Assembly: GCA_016871515.1 (NCBI GenBank) | Contig: VHDE01000018.1 | Coordinates: 1 to 61,280 of the forward strand | Source: Verrucomicrobiota bacterium | GTDB taxonomy: Bacteria > Verrucomicrobiota > Verrucomicrobiia > Limisphaerales > SIBE01 | Reading direction: 5' to 3' | DNA: 61,280 bases | The notes under the pieces: model-generated | Told to the model about the DNA's origin: nothing | Database searches by the model: none | The model's input: the letters and a program-made list of their open reading frames with translations, nothing else | In this document: positions 8,608 through 18,280 of the stretch, piece after piece | How the letters are laid out: each line of letters starts with the position of its first letter | Position numbering within the stretch: the first letter of the stretch is position 1 | Made by a program: the position numbers and the translations under genes

Positions 8608-8685
8608 GCAGTGTATCCCACATGCCGCCGAGCACGCGTGCCTCGCTTTCCACACTTGCGAGCCGCGGCATGCGGGATACACTGC
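8608..8685. repeat. Palindromic repeat with 21-bp arms abutting IS end
   Basis: Arm 8608-8628 (GCAGTGTATCCCACATGCCG then C) pairs with 8665-8685 (GCGGCATGCGGGATACACTG then C) with a single mismatch, around a 36-base loop. It starts at the very base after the inverted end of the IS91-type element. This suggests that the element inserted at the edge of a pre-existing palindrome. Confidence 0.75.
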
Positions 8686-8688
8686 TTA

Positions 8689-8970
8689 ATGTTGGGCCTT
8701 AGGAGCCTTAGGAAATTCGTGACACCCTACGAGACACGTGAATTCATTCTGGCCGCTCTCGGCAACGTCGATAAAGACCATATCTTTCTGGAGCGAGACA
8801 GCGCTACCGGGACACTGGTTGCCAAAGTTTTTCTTCGTGGAGATCAGCTTGATGAGGCATTGCGCGAGAATGGACGATACGTACGAGAGGCTTCGATTGA
8901 GTCCGGCGTACGCATTGACGTCACCTTTGCAACCGAATGGCCAGGCATAACCAATCGCTGGACCGAATGA
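8689..8970 (+). CDS. Small hypothetical protein
   Basis: A 93-residue protein from ATG 8689, four bases after the palindromic repeat. It is a mixed alpha/beta, acidic, soluble protein (TPYETREFILAALGNVDKDH near residues 13-32, then VFLRGDQLDEALRENGRYVR). No signal peptide or family motif is recognised. Codon usage is normal for the window and the opposite-strand frame is a poorer candidate. The N-terminal MLGLRSLRKF may be repeat-flank rather than native coding. Confidence 0.45.
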   Translation: MLGLRSLRKFVTPYETREFILAALGNVDKDHIFLERDSATGTLVAKVFLRGDQLDEALRENGRYVREASIESGVRIDVTFATEWPGITNRWTE

Positions 8971-9061
8971 CGCGGAGCGCGATAACGTTGCCATTCCAAT
9001 CGAGCGTCGTTGGCGCGCTCCTCGTCATCGGTCAGCTTTTTCGTTGGCCGCGTTGCACGCC

Positions 9062-9232
9062 ATGAAACGATTCGCCATTTTGTTTGTCGTCATCCTGAGC
9101 ACGATTGCAACGCTGATCGTGAATGCGACGCCGGCCAGCCCGGCGATCACGACATTGACACCGGCAAGAATCCTCTTGGCGGGGTCGTCCCTATTCATTA
9201 TTCAATTGGCTCATCAAATGAATAATGAATAG
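9062..9232 (+). CDS. Very small putative membrane/exported peptide
   Basis: A 56-residue open frame starting MKRFAILFVVILSTIATLIV, a good hydrophobic segment. Its last third is encoded by the palindromic repeat at 9181-9242, so the C-terminus is repeat-derived. It could be a remnant of a longer gene cut by the repeat. No family recognised. Confidence 0.25.
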   Translation: MKRFAILFVVILSTIATLIVNATPASPAITTLTPARILLAGSSLFIIQLAHQMNNE

Positions 9233-9242
9233 ACACGACCCC
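9181..9242. repeat. REP-like inverted repeat (24-bp arms)
   Basis: GGGGTCGT..CTATTCATTATT in 9181-9204 pairs with 9219-9242 (TGAATAATGAATAG..ACGACCCC) with two mismatches around a 14-base loop. This form (GGGGTCGTGTCTATTCATTA) resembles ends associated with REP-associated tyrosine transposases (RAYT) in PVC genomes, but no such transposase is in the window. Confidence 0.7.
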
Positions 9243-9337
9243 AAAGGCCCCCCAACATAGGTCCGCAGCGCTGGCAAGCCGGACGCAGTCCAAACGCTGG
9301 CGCGTGTTTCGCGCGGCACTGCATACCTTGCCCGTCA

Positions 9338-10837
9338 TCAAATGGACGGCGCCGCCGACTGCACCTGCATCTCGCGCAGCGCCCTTTTCAGAATCTTTCC
9401 CGTCGCATTTCGCGGGAGGCTCGGCAGAAAGATCACGCGGCGCGGCACCTTATAATCGGCCAGCTTTCCGCGGACGAATTGCAGCAGCGCCTTTTCGTCA
9501 AGTGTCGCGCCTTCATTGGCTGCGACGAAGCCGACCGGTTGCTCACCTTTGCGCGCGTCCGGAACGCCAATCACCGCCGCCTCCTTAACACCCGGGAACT
9601 GATAGATGATCTCTTCGATTTCGCGCGGATAAACGTTGATGCCGTTCACGAGCAACATGTCCTTCTTACGATCGGTGATGTAGTAATAACCGTCTTCATC
9701 CCGATACCCGACGTCGCCCGTGAGCAGCCATCCGTCGCGCAGAGCTTTCGCCGTCTCTTCCGGCTGATTCCAATAACCCTGCATCACGTTGCCTCCGCGC
9801 ACGCAAATCTCACCCACCTCGCGAGCGCTCAAATGTTTCCCGTTCTCATCCTGAATGCAGACCTCGACATCCGGAATCGGCACGCCAATCGAGCCGGCTT
9901 TCCACGGCCCGCGAATTGGATTCATCGAGACGACGGGGCTGGCTTCGCTCAAACCGTATCCTTCCAGGAGGGGCACGGAAAACTTTTGGCTGAATTCCTT
10001 CAAGATTTCTCCCGGCAACGGCGCCGCGCCACTGACACAGAGGCGCAAGGGCAAATTCGCAGGAATCTGAGGATTGGCCAGGGCGCGAAAGAACTGCGGA
10101 ATGGCCGGCAAAATAGTCGCCTCCCGATTGATGATTTCCTGAACGATGTTCTTGGGAGGATGCAGCGATTTGATCAAGACGATCGATCCCCCGACGATCA
10201 GCGGCAACAGAATGCCGACGCACAGCATGAAACTGTGAAACATCGGGAGAAGAATGACAAACCGATCGAAGCTGACGGCTTCGAGGACCTGCTGGCAGCT
10301 TTCCACGTTGTGCAGAAGGTTGCCGTGGGAAAGCATTGCGCCCTTCGGCCGGCCGGTCGTTCCGGAGGTGTAAATGATGACTGCCAAGTCCGCTTCCGTT
10401 CGCTCGGCAGGTCGAAATTCGGTCGAGAGAGCCGCGAGATTATTGAAGGTCTCGATTTGAAAGGACTTGAGTTGCGGACGTCCACTCGTCAATTGCGGCA
10501 GTGCTTCCGACATCGTGGCGTCAGTGATGAGAACGTCGATGCTGGCGTCGCTTAAGATGTAAGTTACCTCATTCGGTTTCAGGAAATTATTGATCGGCAC
10601 AGCTACAGCCCCTGCATTGAAGATGCCAAACAAAGCCGAAACAAATTCGGGACAATTCTTCAGCCAGATCCCCACGCGATCACCTGGCTTGACCTGGCAG
10701 TCGCGCTGCAACACCTGCGCGAGGCGTCGGGATTGATCATGCAACGTCCCATACAAATACTCCGATTCTCCCCAAAAGAGCGCCGGTTTCGAGGCATTGG
10801 TCTCAGCCGAGCGGGCAAATGCAGAGGCAAGATTCAT
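9338..10837 (-). CDS. Long-chain fatty acid-CoA ligase-like AMP-binding enzyme
   Basis: A 499-residue ANL-superfamily adenylate-forming enzyme. The P-loop-like motif IIYTSGTTGRPKGAMLSHGN, GYGLSEASP, the GDVGYRDEDGYYYITDRKKD hinge, VNGINVYPREIEE and the C-terminal RNATGKILKRALRE with the catalytic Lys are all present and in order. It adenylates a carboxylic acid with ATP and transfers it to CoA; the acid (probably fatty) cannot be fixed from sequence. It is complete in length, with no signal peptide. It appears monocistronic, with no gene for about 650 bases beyond its start. Confidence 0.92.
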   Translation of the reverse strand: MNLASAFARSAETNASKPALFWGESEYLYGTLHDQSRRLAQVLQRDCQVKPGDRVGIWLKNCPEFVSALFGIFNAGAVAVPINNFLKPNEVTYILSDASIDVLITDATMSEALPQLTSGRPQLKSFQIETFNNLAALSTEFRPAERTEADLAVIIYTSGTTGRPKGAMLSHGNLLHNVESCQQVLEAVSFDRFVILLPMFHSFMLCVGILLPLIVGGSIVLIKSLHPPKNIVQEIINREATILPAIPQFFRALANPQIPANLPLRLCVSGAAPLPGEILKEFSQKFSVPLLEGYGLSEASPVVSMNPIRGPWKAGSIGVPIPDVEVCIQDENGKHLSAREVGEICVRGGNVMQGYWNQPEETAKALRDGWLLTGDVGYRDEDGYYYITDRKKDMLLVNGINVYPREIEEIIYQFPGVKEAAVIGVPDARKGEQPVGFVAANEGATLDEKALLQFVRGKLADYKVPRRVIFLPSLPRNATGKILKRALREMQVQSAAPSI

Positions 10838-10970
10838 GTGTAAGAATGGTTTGTTTTCAAATAACGGGATACTCTTACTTCAAGCATGTACCGTCCGCTA
10901 GTCTGGAGTTCCAGCCGAGCAGCATCGGACGTCAGCCATCTTGCCTGACGCAGCGGTGGTCGCCTTCCCC

Positions 10971-11329
10971 GTAGCGCAGAGTTTGGACATTTTGCGCGCC
11001 GGACTTAGTCCTGCACTTGATCTCACACTTAATCCATTGGAGGGTGTGGCCCCGAATTGAAGGAAATGGGCGCCGAATGGGGGCTGACCAGCGGAAATTC
11101 CTCGAATTGGCTGAATCGTCAGTGATGAAGGTAAATACCTATATGCAATTAAGTCAAAGAACGGGAGAGATATTGCTGGAACCGGCGCAACGCGGTCTGG
11201 CACCGGTGGATCGGGTGGCGCTCTCTTGGTTCGGGGATTAGCTGGCATGCCCGAACTGGACTAAGTGCGAGATCAAGTGCGAGATCAAGTGCGGGATTAA
11301 GTCGGTTGGAAATATCCAAACTCTGCTAC
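10971..11329. repeat. Dispersed repeat pair filling the 10838-11493 spacer
   Basis: Segment 10971-11063 recurs as its reverse complement at 32887-32982 (shared core: ACTTAGTCCTGCACTTGATC ... TCACACTTAATCCATTGGAG ... GTGTGGCCCCGAAT). Segment 11255-11329 matches 32102-32180 in reverse orientation (GATTAAGTCGGTTGGAAAT ... CCAAACTCTG). Inside 11263-11298 are three 12-bp units, AAGTGCGAGATC twice then AAGTGCGGGATT. No credible gene is seen in this 650-base spacer. Confidence 0.75.
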
Positions 11330-11493
11330 TACCACCAAACACCTGTTTCAGCGTGGTGGGTGCCCAGATGCACCCGCGATGCCCGCGATGTGGTTCCTCG
11401 AGTTCCTCGATTTCTCCACTTGGCAAAAGCACTGGCGCGAGAGTAGAGTCTGTCCATTACCCGGATTAACTTTAGAGTCACTTGTTATTTCTC

Positions 11494-14400
11494 ATGAAAG
11501 GCCAAGCATACACTGCAATTGTCGTCCTTTGTGCCCCCCTTATTCACCTCGCTGTGGCGGCGGAGAAAACCCAAGCCGATGCCAGCAAACCGGTCAGCTT
11601 TTACAAGCAGATTCGCCCCATCCTCCAGGCGAATTGCCAGGGATGCCATCAACCCGCGAAAGCCAAAGGAGGCTACGTGATGACTGACTTCGAACGAATG
11701 TTCGCGCCAGGCGACACAGGCGAAAAACCAATCGTCGCCAGCAAGCCCGAAGCCAGCCTCATCATCAAACAAATCACTCCAGTCAAAGGTGAGGCCGAGA
11801 TGCCGAAGGGCAAACCGCCGCTTGCGGAACATGAAATTGATTTGGTGCGCCGCTGGATCGCACAAGGCGCCAGCGATGACACTCCACCAAATGCCCGCCA
11901 ACGTTACGACGCCGACCATCCCCCAGTTTACAGGAGATTACCGGTCGTTACGTCGCTCGATTATTCTCCAGACGGCAGTTTGATCGCGGTCGCCGGTTTC
12001 CACGAAGTGTTATTGCACAAGGCGGACGGCTCCGGTTTGGCGGGCCGGCTCATCGGATTGTCGGAACGCTTGCAAGCGGTCCGATTCTCGCCCGACGGAA
12101 AGTTCCTTGCCGTGGCGGGCGGCCAACCGGGGCGGATGGGTGAAGTGCAAGTCTGGGAGATGGAGAAAAAGAACTTGGTGGTTTCAGTGCCCATCGGCTA
12201 CGACACCGTCTATGGCGTGAATTGGTCGCCCGATGGCAAACTCATCTCTGTTGGGTGCCCTGACAATACGGTCCGTGCCTTCGAAGCGGCGACCGGCAAG
12301 CAAGTGGTCCAGCAAGGCTCGCACAATGATTGGGTGCTCGACACGACGTTTTCCAAGGACGGATCACACATCATCTCCGTGGGACGCGACATGTCTGTGA
12401 AGCTTACTGAAACAGCGAGCCAGCGATTCATCGACAACATCACGTCCATCACTCCGGGCGCTCTGCGCGGCGGCATTCAAAGCATCGCCCGGCATCCGAC
12501 CAAAGACGAGATTCTCGTCGGCGGCTCTGATGGCATTCCGCAGATTTATCGGGTCTTCCGCCAAACCGCGCGGAAGATCGGTGACAACGCTGCGTTGATT
12601 CGCAGATTCCCGGCCATGGAAGGGCGGCTTTTCAGCGTGGATTACAGCGCAGACGGCAAACGGGTCGCGGCTGGAGCGAGCTTGGACGCGCATGGCGCGG
12701 TGAACATTTACAGCGCAGAATTCGATTCGGCCATTCCAACGAATCTCGTCTCAGCGCTCGAAAAAGAGGTCTTCGGGCAAAGCGCGCAGGAAAAGGAAGC
12801 CATCGAAAAATATGTCACGGCCGATGTGAAACTTTTGGCATCGACCACATTCTCGAATGTCGCCGTTTATGCCATTGGCTTCAGTCCGGATGGCGCGCGT
12901 GTGGCCGCGGCGGGCAGCGATGGTCAAGTGCGGCTGATCGAAGCGGCTTCGGGCAAAGTCATCAAGGAATTTGCCGCTGCTCCGTTGAGCGGAACCGCTC
13001 CTGAAACTAAAGCTTCGGAAGTATTGGCCGCGAGCGAAAAAGCGCCTGAAGTCGAAAAGGAATCTCTCCCGAGCGGAGCCGAAGTCAGCCGCCTGGAAGT
13101 GCAGCCATCGCAAATTCGTCTTTCGAGCCGCAACGAACACGCGCAATTAATCGTCACTGCGAAACTTAGCACTGGCGATGACGTGGATGTCACGCGTCTC
13201 GCGTCATTTTCCGTCAGTAGCGATCTGGGTCGTGTTTCGGCGCGCGGAAGGTTCACCGCGCACAAGAGCGGGTCGGGCACGCTGACAGTTTCCTTAGCCG
13301 GGAAAACCGCGACTGTGCCGGTCGAATTGGCAAATCTCAAAGCCGCATACGAGGCCGATTTCGTGCGCGACGTGAATCCAGTGCTTTCGAAATTGGGCTG
13401 CAATGCAGGAACATGTCACGGATCCAAAGACGGCAAGAACGGCTTCAAGCTCTCTTTGCGCGGATACGATCCAATCTACGATGTGCGCGCTTTTGCCGAC
13501 GATCTCGCCGCGCGCCGAGTCAATCTAGCCTCGCCGGACGACAGCCTGATGCTGCTCAAGTCCACGGGCGCCGTGCCGCACGAAGGCGGGCAGCGCACCA
13601 CGACTGACTCTGAATACTACGCGATTCTTCGGCAGTGGATTGCCGATGGCGCCAAGTTGAAGAGCGATTCTCCACGTGTCGCGAAAATCGAGGTCTTCCC
13701 GAAAGACCCGGTCGTTCAGAGCATTGGCGCACGACAGCAAATGCGCGTGCTTGCCACGTATGCTGATGGCCACACCCGCGATGTCACTGCCGAGGCCTTC
13801 ACCGAGAGCGGCAATACGGACATTGCATCGGCTGACCCGCTGGGCTTAATCACGACCTTGCGGCGCGGCGAAGCGCCAATCCTGTTCCGCTACGAAGGCG
13901 CTTATGCGGCGACCACCGTGACGGTCATGGGTGATCGCACGGGATTTGTCTGGCAGGATCAGCCTGCGAACAATCGCATCGATCAATTCGTGGCTGCCAA
14001 ATGGAAGCGCATGAAAATTCTGCCGAGCGACCTTTGCAACGATGCGGAGTTCATTCGGCGGGTTTTCCTCGATTTGACCGGCCTTCCGCCGGCCGCGGAA
14101 GAAGTGCGCGAGTTCCTGGCGGATAATCGCACGACCCAAGTTAAGCGTGACGCGCTCGTCGAGCGGCTCATGTGCAGCCCAGAGTTTGTCGATCATTGGG
14201 CGAACAAATGGGCCGATCTGCTTCAGGTCAATCGCAAGTTCCTCGGTGAAGAAGGCACTGATCTGTTCCGCAGTTGGATTCGCAAGGAAATCCAAGAGAA
14301 CACGCCTTACGACGAATTCGTCCGCAAAATCCTCACCGCCTCGGGCTCGAATAAGGAGAACCCAGCCGCTTCCTATTACAAGGTGCTTCGGTCGCCGGCC

Positions 14401-16605
14401 GAGACGATGGAGAATACCACGCACCTTTTCCTCGCAACGCGTTTCAACTGCAACAAATGTCACGATCACCCATTCGAACGCTGGACCCAGGATCAGTACT
14501 ACCACATGGCCGCATTCTTCGCGCAGGTGGACCTGAAACAAGACCCGGCCAGCGGTGACAAGAAAATTGCCGGGACAGCAGTGGAAAGCGCGAAACCGCT
14601 CTTTGAAATTATCGCCGACAACAAGGAAGGCGATGTGAAGCACGATCGCACTGGCAAAGTCACACTGCCCGATTTTCCATATTCGGCGAAATACACTCCT
14701 TCGACGAATGAGACGCGGCGGGCCAAGCTTGCGTCATGGCTGACTTCTTCGGACAACCGTTATTTCGCGACGAGTTACGTCAACCGGCTCTGGGGTTATC
14801 TGATGGGCGTCGGGTTGATCGAACCGTTGGATGACATTCGGGCGGGAAATCCGGCCAGCAATCCTGAGCTTCTCGATTACTTGACCCGCGAGTTTATTCA
14901 AAGCGGCTTCAACACCCGGCATGTGCTCCGTTTGATCTGCCAGTCCCGCGTTTATCAGCTTGGAGTGACAACCCATCAATGGAACGCGGACGACAAAATC
15001 AATTACTCGCACGCCATGGCGCGCCGCTTGCCCGCTGAAGTGTTGCTCGACGCCGTCTATCGCGTGACCGGATCGTCCCCGACATTTCCAGGAGTGAAGC
15101 CTGGAACCCGCGCCGCGCAATTGCCTGACGCGACCGTGGATTTGCCGAGCGGGTTTCTAGCGAACCTTGGCCGGCCGCCACGCGAGAGCGCGTGCGAATG
15201 CGAACGCAGCAACGACATTCGACTCGGTTCTGTGATGTCCTTGCTGAGTGGCCCGGCTGTTTCCGGCGCGGTGAACGATCCGCGCAATGAGATCGCCGAA
15301 TTGGTCCGGAACGAGACTGACGATCGCAAGCTGGTCCAGGAAGTTTTCATGCGAGTCTTGAATCGTCCTGCGGCGGACAAAGAGATCAATTCTGCGCTCT
15401 CGGTCATGAGCGACGTGGAAAAGGAACATTCGCGTCTGACCGCGGAACTGACAAAAGCCGAAGCGTCAGGGGCAATCACCAAGGAGAAAAAGGACAAGGA
15501 ACGGAAGGACGCAATCGCGAAGGCGGAATCCGAACTAGCCGCGCACCTCGCCGGGCAAGCGCCGAAGCTCGCGGCGGCGGAACGAGGGCGCCAGGAGAAG
15601 ATTGCCGACGCGGAACAGATCGTCAAAGAGTTCGAACCGGCCTTGCTGGCGAGATTGGCGGAATGGGAAAACGGATTGAAGGAAGAACAATTTGCCACGC
15701 TTTGGTCGCCTTTAACACTTGGCGAAGTCCGAGGCACCGGCTCGGTAAAACTTGAGAAATTGCCGGACGGTTCGATTCGCTCGTCGGGTAGCAATGGCGA
15801 ACTGCCTGTTTACATTGTCAATGCCGAAAGCAGCATGTCCAAGATCACCGGTTTCAAGCTCGAGGTGCTCACAGACGACAACCTGCCCGCTTTTGGTCCG
15901 GGGTTGAAAGACGGAAATTTTTTCCTCAGCGAAATCGTTTTTGAATCCGCTTCCAAGACCAACGTGGCCAAGCTGGCGAAGGTGAAGATCAAGGAAGGGC
16001 GCACCGACAGTATCGATCCGAAATACAACTTGAAACATGTCTTTGATGGACGGGGCGAACAGGGCCGGGCCGAAGGGTGGTCGCTGGCCAGCGGCGCCGC
16101 TGGAGAACCGCACTGGGCAGCGTTCGCGTTTGAGGCGCCCATCGAAGAGAAGAGCGGCGCCGCGTTGAGAATCTCCTTGCAGCACCTTTATCAGCCGCCG
16201 TATGAGATCGGACGTTTTCGGCTCTGGGTCACAACCAGCGCGCAGCCGATGGCCGAGGGTCTTCCCGCGGACGTCGCGCAAGTCTTGAAAACGCCGGGGG
16301 CACTCCGCACGCCGCAACAGACGACTCGATTGATCGCACATTATCGCGGCGTGGATGCCGAACTGCGCAAGCGCGAGCAGGCTTTGGCGGTCACGCGCCG
16401 GCCGTTGCCTGAAGATCAAAAACTCAAGGAGTTGCATTTGAATCTCGAGCGAGCGGCCCGTCCGGTTCAAACAGATCCCGTTTTGGTTCAATTACGCCAA
16501 GATGCGCAACTCAGCGCCAAACAACTGGCCAACCGCCGGCTGACGGGGGCGCAAGACCTGGCCTGGGCTCTAATTAATACGCCGGCGTTTTTGTTCAACC
16601 GATGA
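11494..16605 (+). CDS. Giant PVC-type cytochrome c / WD40 / DUF1549 / DUF1553 protein
   Basis: A 1,703-residue exported protein; ATG 11494 ([12 protein letters not shown]) gives a signal peptide, and TTG 11482 is weaker. Domains in order: planctomycete-type cytochrome c domain with NCQGCH (CxxCH, about residues 48-52) and the MPKG ligand region; WD40-like propeller (repeated YSPDGS/FSPDGK/WSPDGK blocks, about 145-480); Big2-like domain; a second cytochrome-like domain with atypical CNAGTCH (CX4CH, about 635); another Big-like domain; DUF1549 (PSCyt2, about 826-1030) containing [17 protein letters not shown]1553 (PSD1, from about 1060); a charged coiled-coil (about 1310-1390); and a C-terminal part ending [12 protein letters not shown] as in PSD1 proteins. 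Such genes pair with DUF1501 genes; the partner is at 18281. Confidence 0.93.
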   Translation: MKGQAYTAIVVLCAPLIHLAVAAEKTQADASKPVSFYKQIRPILQANCQGCHQPAKAKGGYVMTDFERMFAPGDTGEKPIVASKPEASLIIKQITPVKGEAEMPKGKPPLAEHEIDLVRRWIAQGASDDTPPNARQRYDADHPPVYRRLPVVTSLDYSPDGSLIAVAGFHEVLLHKADGSGLAGRLIGLSERLQAVRFSPDGKFLAVAGGQPGRMGEVQVWEMEKKNLVVSVPIGYDTVYGVNWSPDGKLISVGCPDNTVRAFEAATGKQVVQQGSHNDWVLDTTFSKDGSHIISVGRDMSVKLTETASQRFIDNITSITPGALRGGIQSIARHPTKDEILVGGSDGIPQIYRVFRQTARKIGDNAALIRRFPAMEGRLFSVDYSADGKRVAAGASLDAHGAVNIYSAEFDSAIPTNLVSALEKEVFGQSAQEKEAIEKYVTADVKLLASTTFSNVAVYAIGFSPDGARVAAAGSDGQVRLIEAASGKVIKEFAAAPLSGTAPETKASEVLAASEKAPEVEKESLPSGAEVSRLEVQPSQIRLSSRNEHAQLIVTAKLSTGDDVDVTRLASFSVSSDLGRVSARGRFTAHKSGSGTLTVSLAGKTATVPVELANLKAAYEADFVRDVNPVLSKLGCNAGTCHGSKDGKNGFKLSLRGYDPIYDVRAFADDLAARRVNLASPDDSLMLLKSTGAVPHEGGQRTTTDSEYYAILRQWIADGAKLKSDSPRVAKIEVFPKDPVVQSIGARQQMRVLATYADGHTRDVTAEAFTESGNTDIASADPLGLITTLRRGEAPILFRYEGAYAATTVTVMGDRTGFVWQDQPANNRIDQFVAAKWKRMKILPSDLCNDAEFIRRVFLDLTGLPPAAEEVREFLADNRTTQVKRDALVERLMCSPEFVDHWANKWADLLQVNRKFLGEEGTDLFRSWIRKEIQENTPYDEFVRKILTASGSNKENPAASYYKVLRSPAETMENTTHLFLATRFNCNKCHDHPFERWTQDQYYHMAAFFAQVDLKQDPASGDKKIAGTAVESAKPLFEIIADNKEGDVKHDRTGKVTLPDFPYSAKYTPSTNETRRAKLASWLTSSDNRYFATSYVNRLWGYLMGVGLIEPLDDIRAGNPASNPELLDYLTREFIQSGFNTRHVLRLICQSRVYQLGVTTHQWNADDKINYSHAMARRLPAEVLLDAVYRVTGSSPTFPGVKPGTRAAQLPDATVDLPSGFLANLGRPPRESACECERSNDIRLGSVMSLLSGPAVSGAVNDPRNEIAELVRNETDDRKLVQEVFMRVLNRPAADKEINSALSVMSDVEKEHSRLTAELTKAEASGAITKEKKDKERKDAIAKAESELAAHLAGQAPKLAAAERGRQEKIADAEQIVKEFEPALLARLAEWENGLKEEQFATLWSPLTLGEVRGTGSVKLEKLPDGSIRSSGSNGELPVYIVNAESSMSKITGFKLEVLTDDNLPAFGPGLKDGNFFLSEIVFESASKTNVAKLAKVKIKEGRTDSIDPKYNLKHVFDGRGEQGRAEGWSLASGAAGEPHWAAFAFEAPIEEKSGAALRISLQHLYQPPYEIGRFRLWVTTSAQPMAEGLPADVAQVLKTPGALRTPQQTTRLIAHYRGVDAELRKREQALAVTRRPLPEDQKLKELHLNLERAARPVQTDPVLVQLRQDAQLSAKQLANRRLTGAQDLAWALINTPAFLFNR

Positions 16606-17516
16606 TGAGAAGAGGCCAGAACATTAAGCAGGTCGGACAGCCGTGTGTAGCGCAGACTTTCAGTCTGCTGTATCGCAGAATTGTATTCTGCCGATCGCAG
16701 GCAAGTTCGAACGTCCCAGAAGGTGCGGACGGTATGCCGATTGCAAATCGGCGATACAGCAGACTGAAAGTCTGCGTTACGACGAAGGCAGGTGCGTTTA
16801 CGTTGATCGAGCTATTGGTGGTCATTGCGATTATCGCTGTTCTCGCGGGCATGCTTCTCCCCGCGTTGGCGCGTGCCAAATCTCAGGCAACCAGTGTTAA
16901 GTGTGTGAATCACCTGAAGCAGATCGGCCTGGGCTTAAGCATGTATTTGGCCGATCACGAAGTTTTTCCCGAAGCCACCACCTTCGAGATGGACGCAGCG
17001 CATCCACCGAGAGAGCGCACTTATCTAACGCGGCTTGCGCCTTACGTGGTTGCGCGGGAGGCGAACGTCACGAACGTGAGTGCGGTTGATGTTTTTCACT
17101 GTTCGGAACGCATTTCGCGGCGTTCTTCGCTTGCGCACACAGGCCGGCCCGATTACGATTACAACATAATGGGTGTGAAAGCGGACTTCGAGGTCAGCAC
17201 GGAAAAACTCGGCCTCGATGGCGGCCGCCGGGAAAGCGCCGTTGTCAATCCCAGCGAGATGGTCGCTGTCGGAGCGATTTCCGAAGGTCTAAACCGGGGT
17301 GTGATCAGCGTGATTCCTTATCCGACGAAAGAAATCCAAACCGCCTCCGTTTCTCTGGGGGTGCAACATCGCGACAAGCCCAACGCCGTATTTTGCGATA
17401 ACCACGTCGAGTCATCGCCGCGAACCAAATGGGTGGCGGCATCCGAACTAGCGCGGCGTCGATGGAACTACGACAATCTCCCACATCAAGAGATGTGGCC
17501 GCAGGCAGAACCATGA
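16602..17516 (+). CDS. Pseudopilin-like protein with repeat-encoded leader
   Basis: Prepilin-type protein with class III leader: [22 protein letters not shown], where prepilin peptidase would cut after Gly, followed by [17 protein letters not shown] and [13 protein letters not shown]. The C-terminal [16 protein letters not shown] is a variant of the H-x9-DG processing-associated motif, with DN in place of DG. ATG 16602 overlaps the upstream TGA, but ATG 16734 gives a more normal basic leader ([20 protein letters not shown]). All residues before the leader cleavage site are encoded by the palindromic repeat 16647-16780. Likely exported by a type II secretion/type IV pilus-like machine; precise role unknown. 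Confidence 0.85.
   Translation: MMRRGQNIKQVGQPCVAQTFSLLYRRIVFCRSQASSNVPEGADGMPIANRRYSRLKVCVTTKAGAFTLIELLVVIAIIAVLAGMLLPALARAKSQATSVKCVNHLKQIGLGLSMYLADHEVFPEATTFEMDAAHPPRERTYLTRLAPYVVAREANVTNVSAVDVFHCSERISRRSSLAHTGRPDYDYNIMGVKADFEVSTEKLGLDGGRRESAVVNPSEMVAVGAISEGLNRGVISVIPYPTKEIQTASVSLGVQHRDKPNAVFCDNHVESSPRTKWVAASELARRRWNYDNLPHQEMWPQAEP
16647..16780. repeat. Family-1 nested palindrome, inside pseudopilin 5' end
   Basis: The 30-bp arms 16647-16676 and 16751-16780 are reverse complements with one mismatch; each arm contains the inner palindrome CAGACTTTCAGTCTG. The interior holds further small hairpins (GCAGAATTGTATTCTGC and GCCGATTGCAAATCGGC). Other copies are at 24961-25085 and 43515-43650, with half copies near 535 and 32102. 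The element is open in the frame of the pseudopilin. Confidence 0.85.
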
Positions 17517-17535
17517 AAGCAAGCGCGAAGGGCAT

Positions 17536-17778
17536 TCAACGCATCCGAGACAATCGGCGCGCTTGTTCTTTCAGCCGTTCCGCTCGGAAATCGCGGTATT
17601 CTGATTCGGTGGCGGCCAGAAGTTCGCGCCAGTGCGCTGTATCTGATCGCGCTTTCACCAGGGCTTGCTCAACCAATTGCTTCACGATCGCCAGCTTTGG
17701 CGCTTTCTCCGCAGGTGTGCAACCCTCCGCCTCCCAGCGTGCGGCTAGTATCGCCTCAAGCTTCGGATTTCGCGCCAT
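17536..17778 (-). CDS. Small hypothetical protein, second of antisense pair
   Basis: An 80-residue, highly charged, helical protein (MARNPKLEAILAARWEAEGC at the start, then a Lys/Glu/Arg-rich helix ending in RLSRMR). No known motif is recognised. Its ATG at 17778 lies 23 bases inside the end of the preceding gene, indicating translational coupling. The pair sits on the opposite strand, inserted between the pseudopilin and the DUF1501 gene. Function unknown; its size and coupling would suit a toxin-antitoxin or adaptor pair, but nothing in the sequence proves it. Confidence 0.6.
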   Translation of the reverse strand: MARNPKLEAILAARWEAEGCTPAEKAPKLAIVKQLVEQALVKARSDTAHWRELLAATESEYRDFRAERLKEQARRLSRMR

Positions 17779-18169
17779 GCCCAAAGACCCGGTTCAAAAT
17801 CGTTTGGCGTTGATCGCTGGAAAGATAATGTTCGCCGGCCAGGCTCGCGTGAAGCAGTTCCAGTTCCGCTTCGATTGCCTCAATGGTAATGCCTTGGGTG
17901 TTAGGTCCAATTTCTTGCACCCGCGCCAGCATGGCCAGTTCTTCCCCCGTGGCGATAACTTGGACCAGATACGCACGATGGATACGCCTGTCTTCGTCCG
18001 AAGGTGTTTGCAAGACCATCGACTCATCAGCCGCTGCTCGAAATTCTTTAACTCGATCAAACCAGCGAATGGACTCCTGGACAAGGTTTTCACTCCTTTC
18101 GGTTTGGTCGCGACGATGTTGCTCCGCAGCAGCCCGGACCGCCTTCCAAGTATCCGATACGGTGCCCAT
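17756..18169 (-). CDS. Hypothetical helical protein, first of antisense pair
   Basis: A 137-residue, all-helical soluble protein from ATG 18169 (MGTVSDTWKAVRAAAEQHRR), rich in Glu and Arg. Segments such as VQESIRWFDRVKEFRAAADE and TIEAIEAELELLHASLAGEH suggest coiled-coil or helical bundle structure. It overlaps the downstream gene by 23 bases. No family is recognised. The spacer to the divergent DUF1501 start is 111 bases, which may hold promoters for both directions. Confidence 0.65.
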   Translation of the reverse strand: MGTVSDTWKAVRAAAEQHRRDQTERSENLVQESIRWFDRVKEFRAAADESMVLQTPSDEDRRIHRAYLVQVIATGEELAMLARVQEIGPNTQGITIEAIEAELELLHASLAGEHYLSSDQRQTILNRVFGHGAKSEA

Positions 18170-18280
18170 GCCGGCAAAGTGCCAGCAGCGACCCTGAGTG
18201 TAAAGGCGAGTTTTCCAGTCGAGAATTTTTCAACAACTGTTTTAATGTTCCATTCCGTTAACCCTTAACTCAAACAAACT

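Noticed and set aside
9479..10555. 358-codon open frame opposite the acyl-CoA ligase
   Set aside because: Shadow of a complete AMP-binding enzyme; no start signal or domain.
11263..11298. CRISPR or iteron origin from 12-bp direct repeats
   Set aside because: Only three units without spacers and no replication gene nearby; better explained as part of a dispersed repeat.
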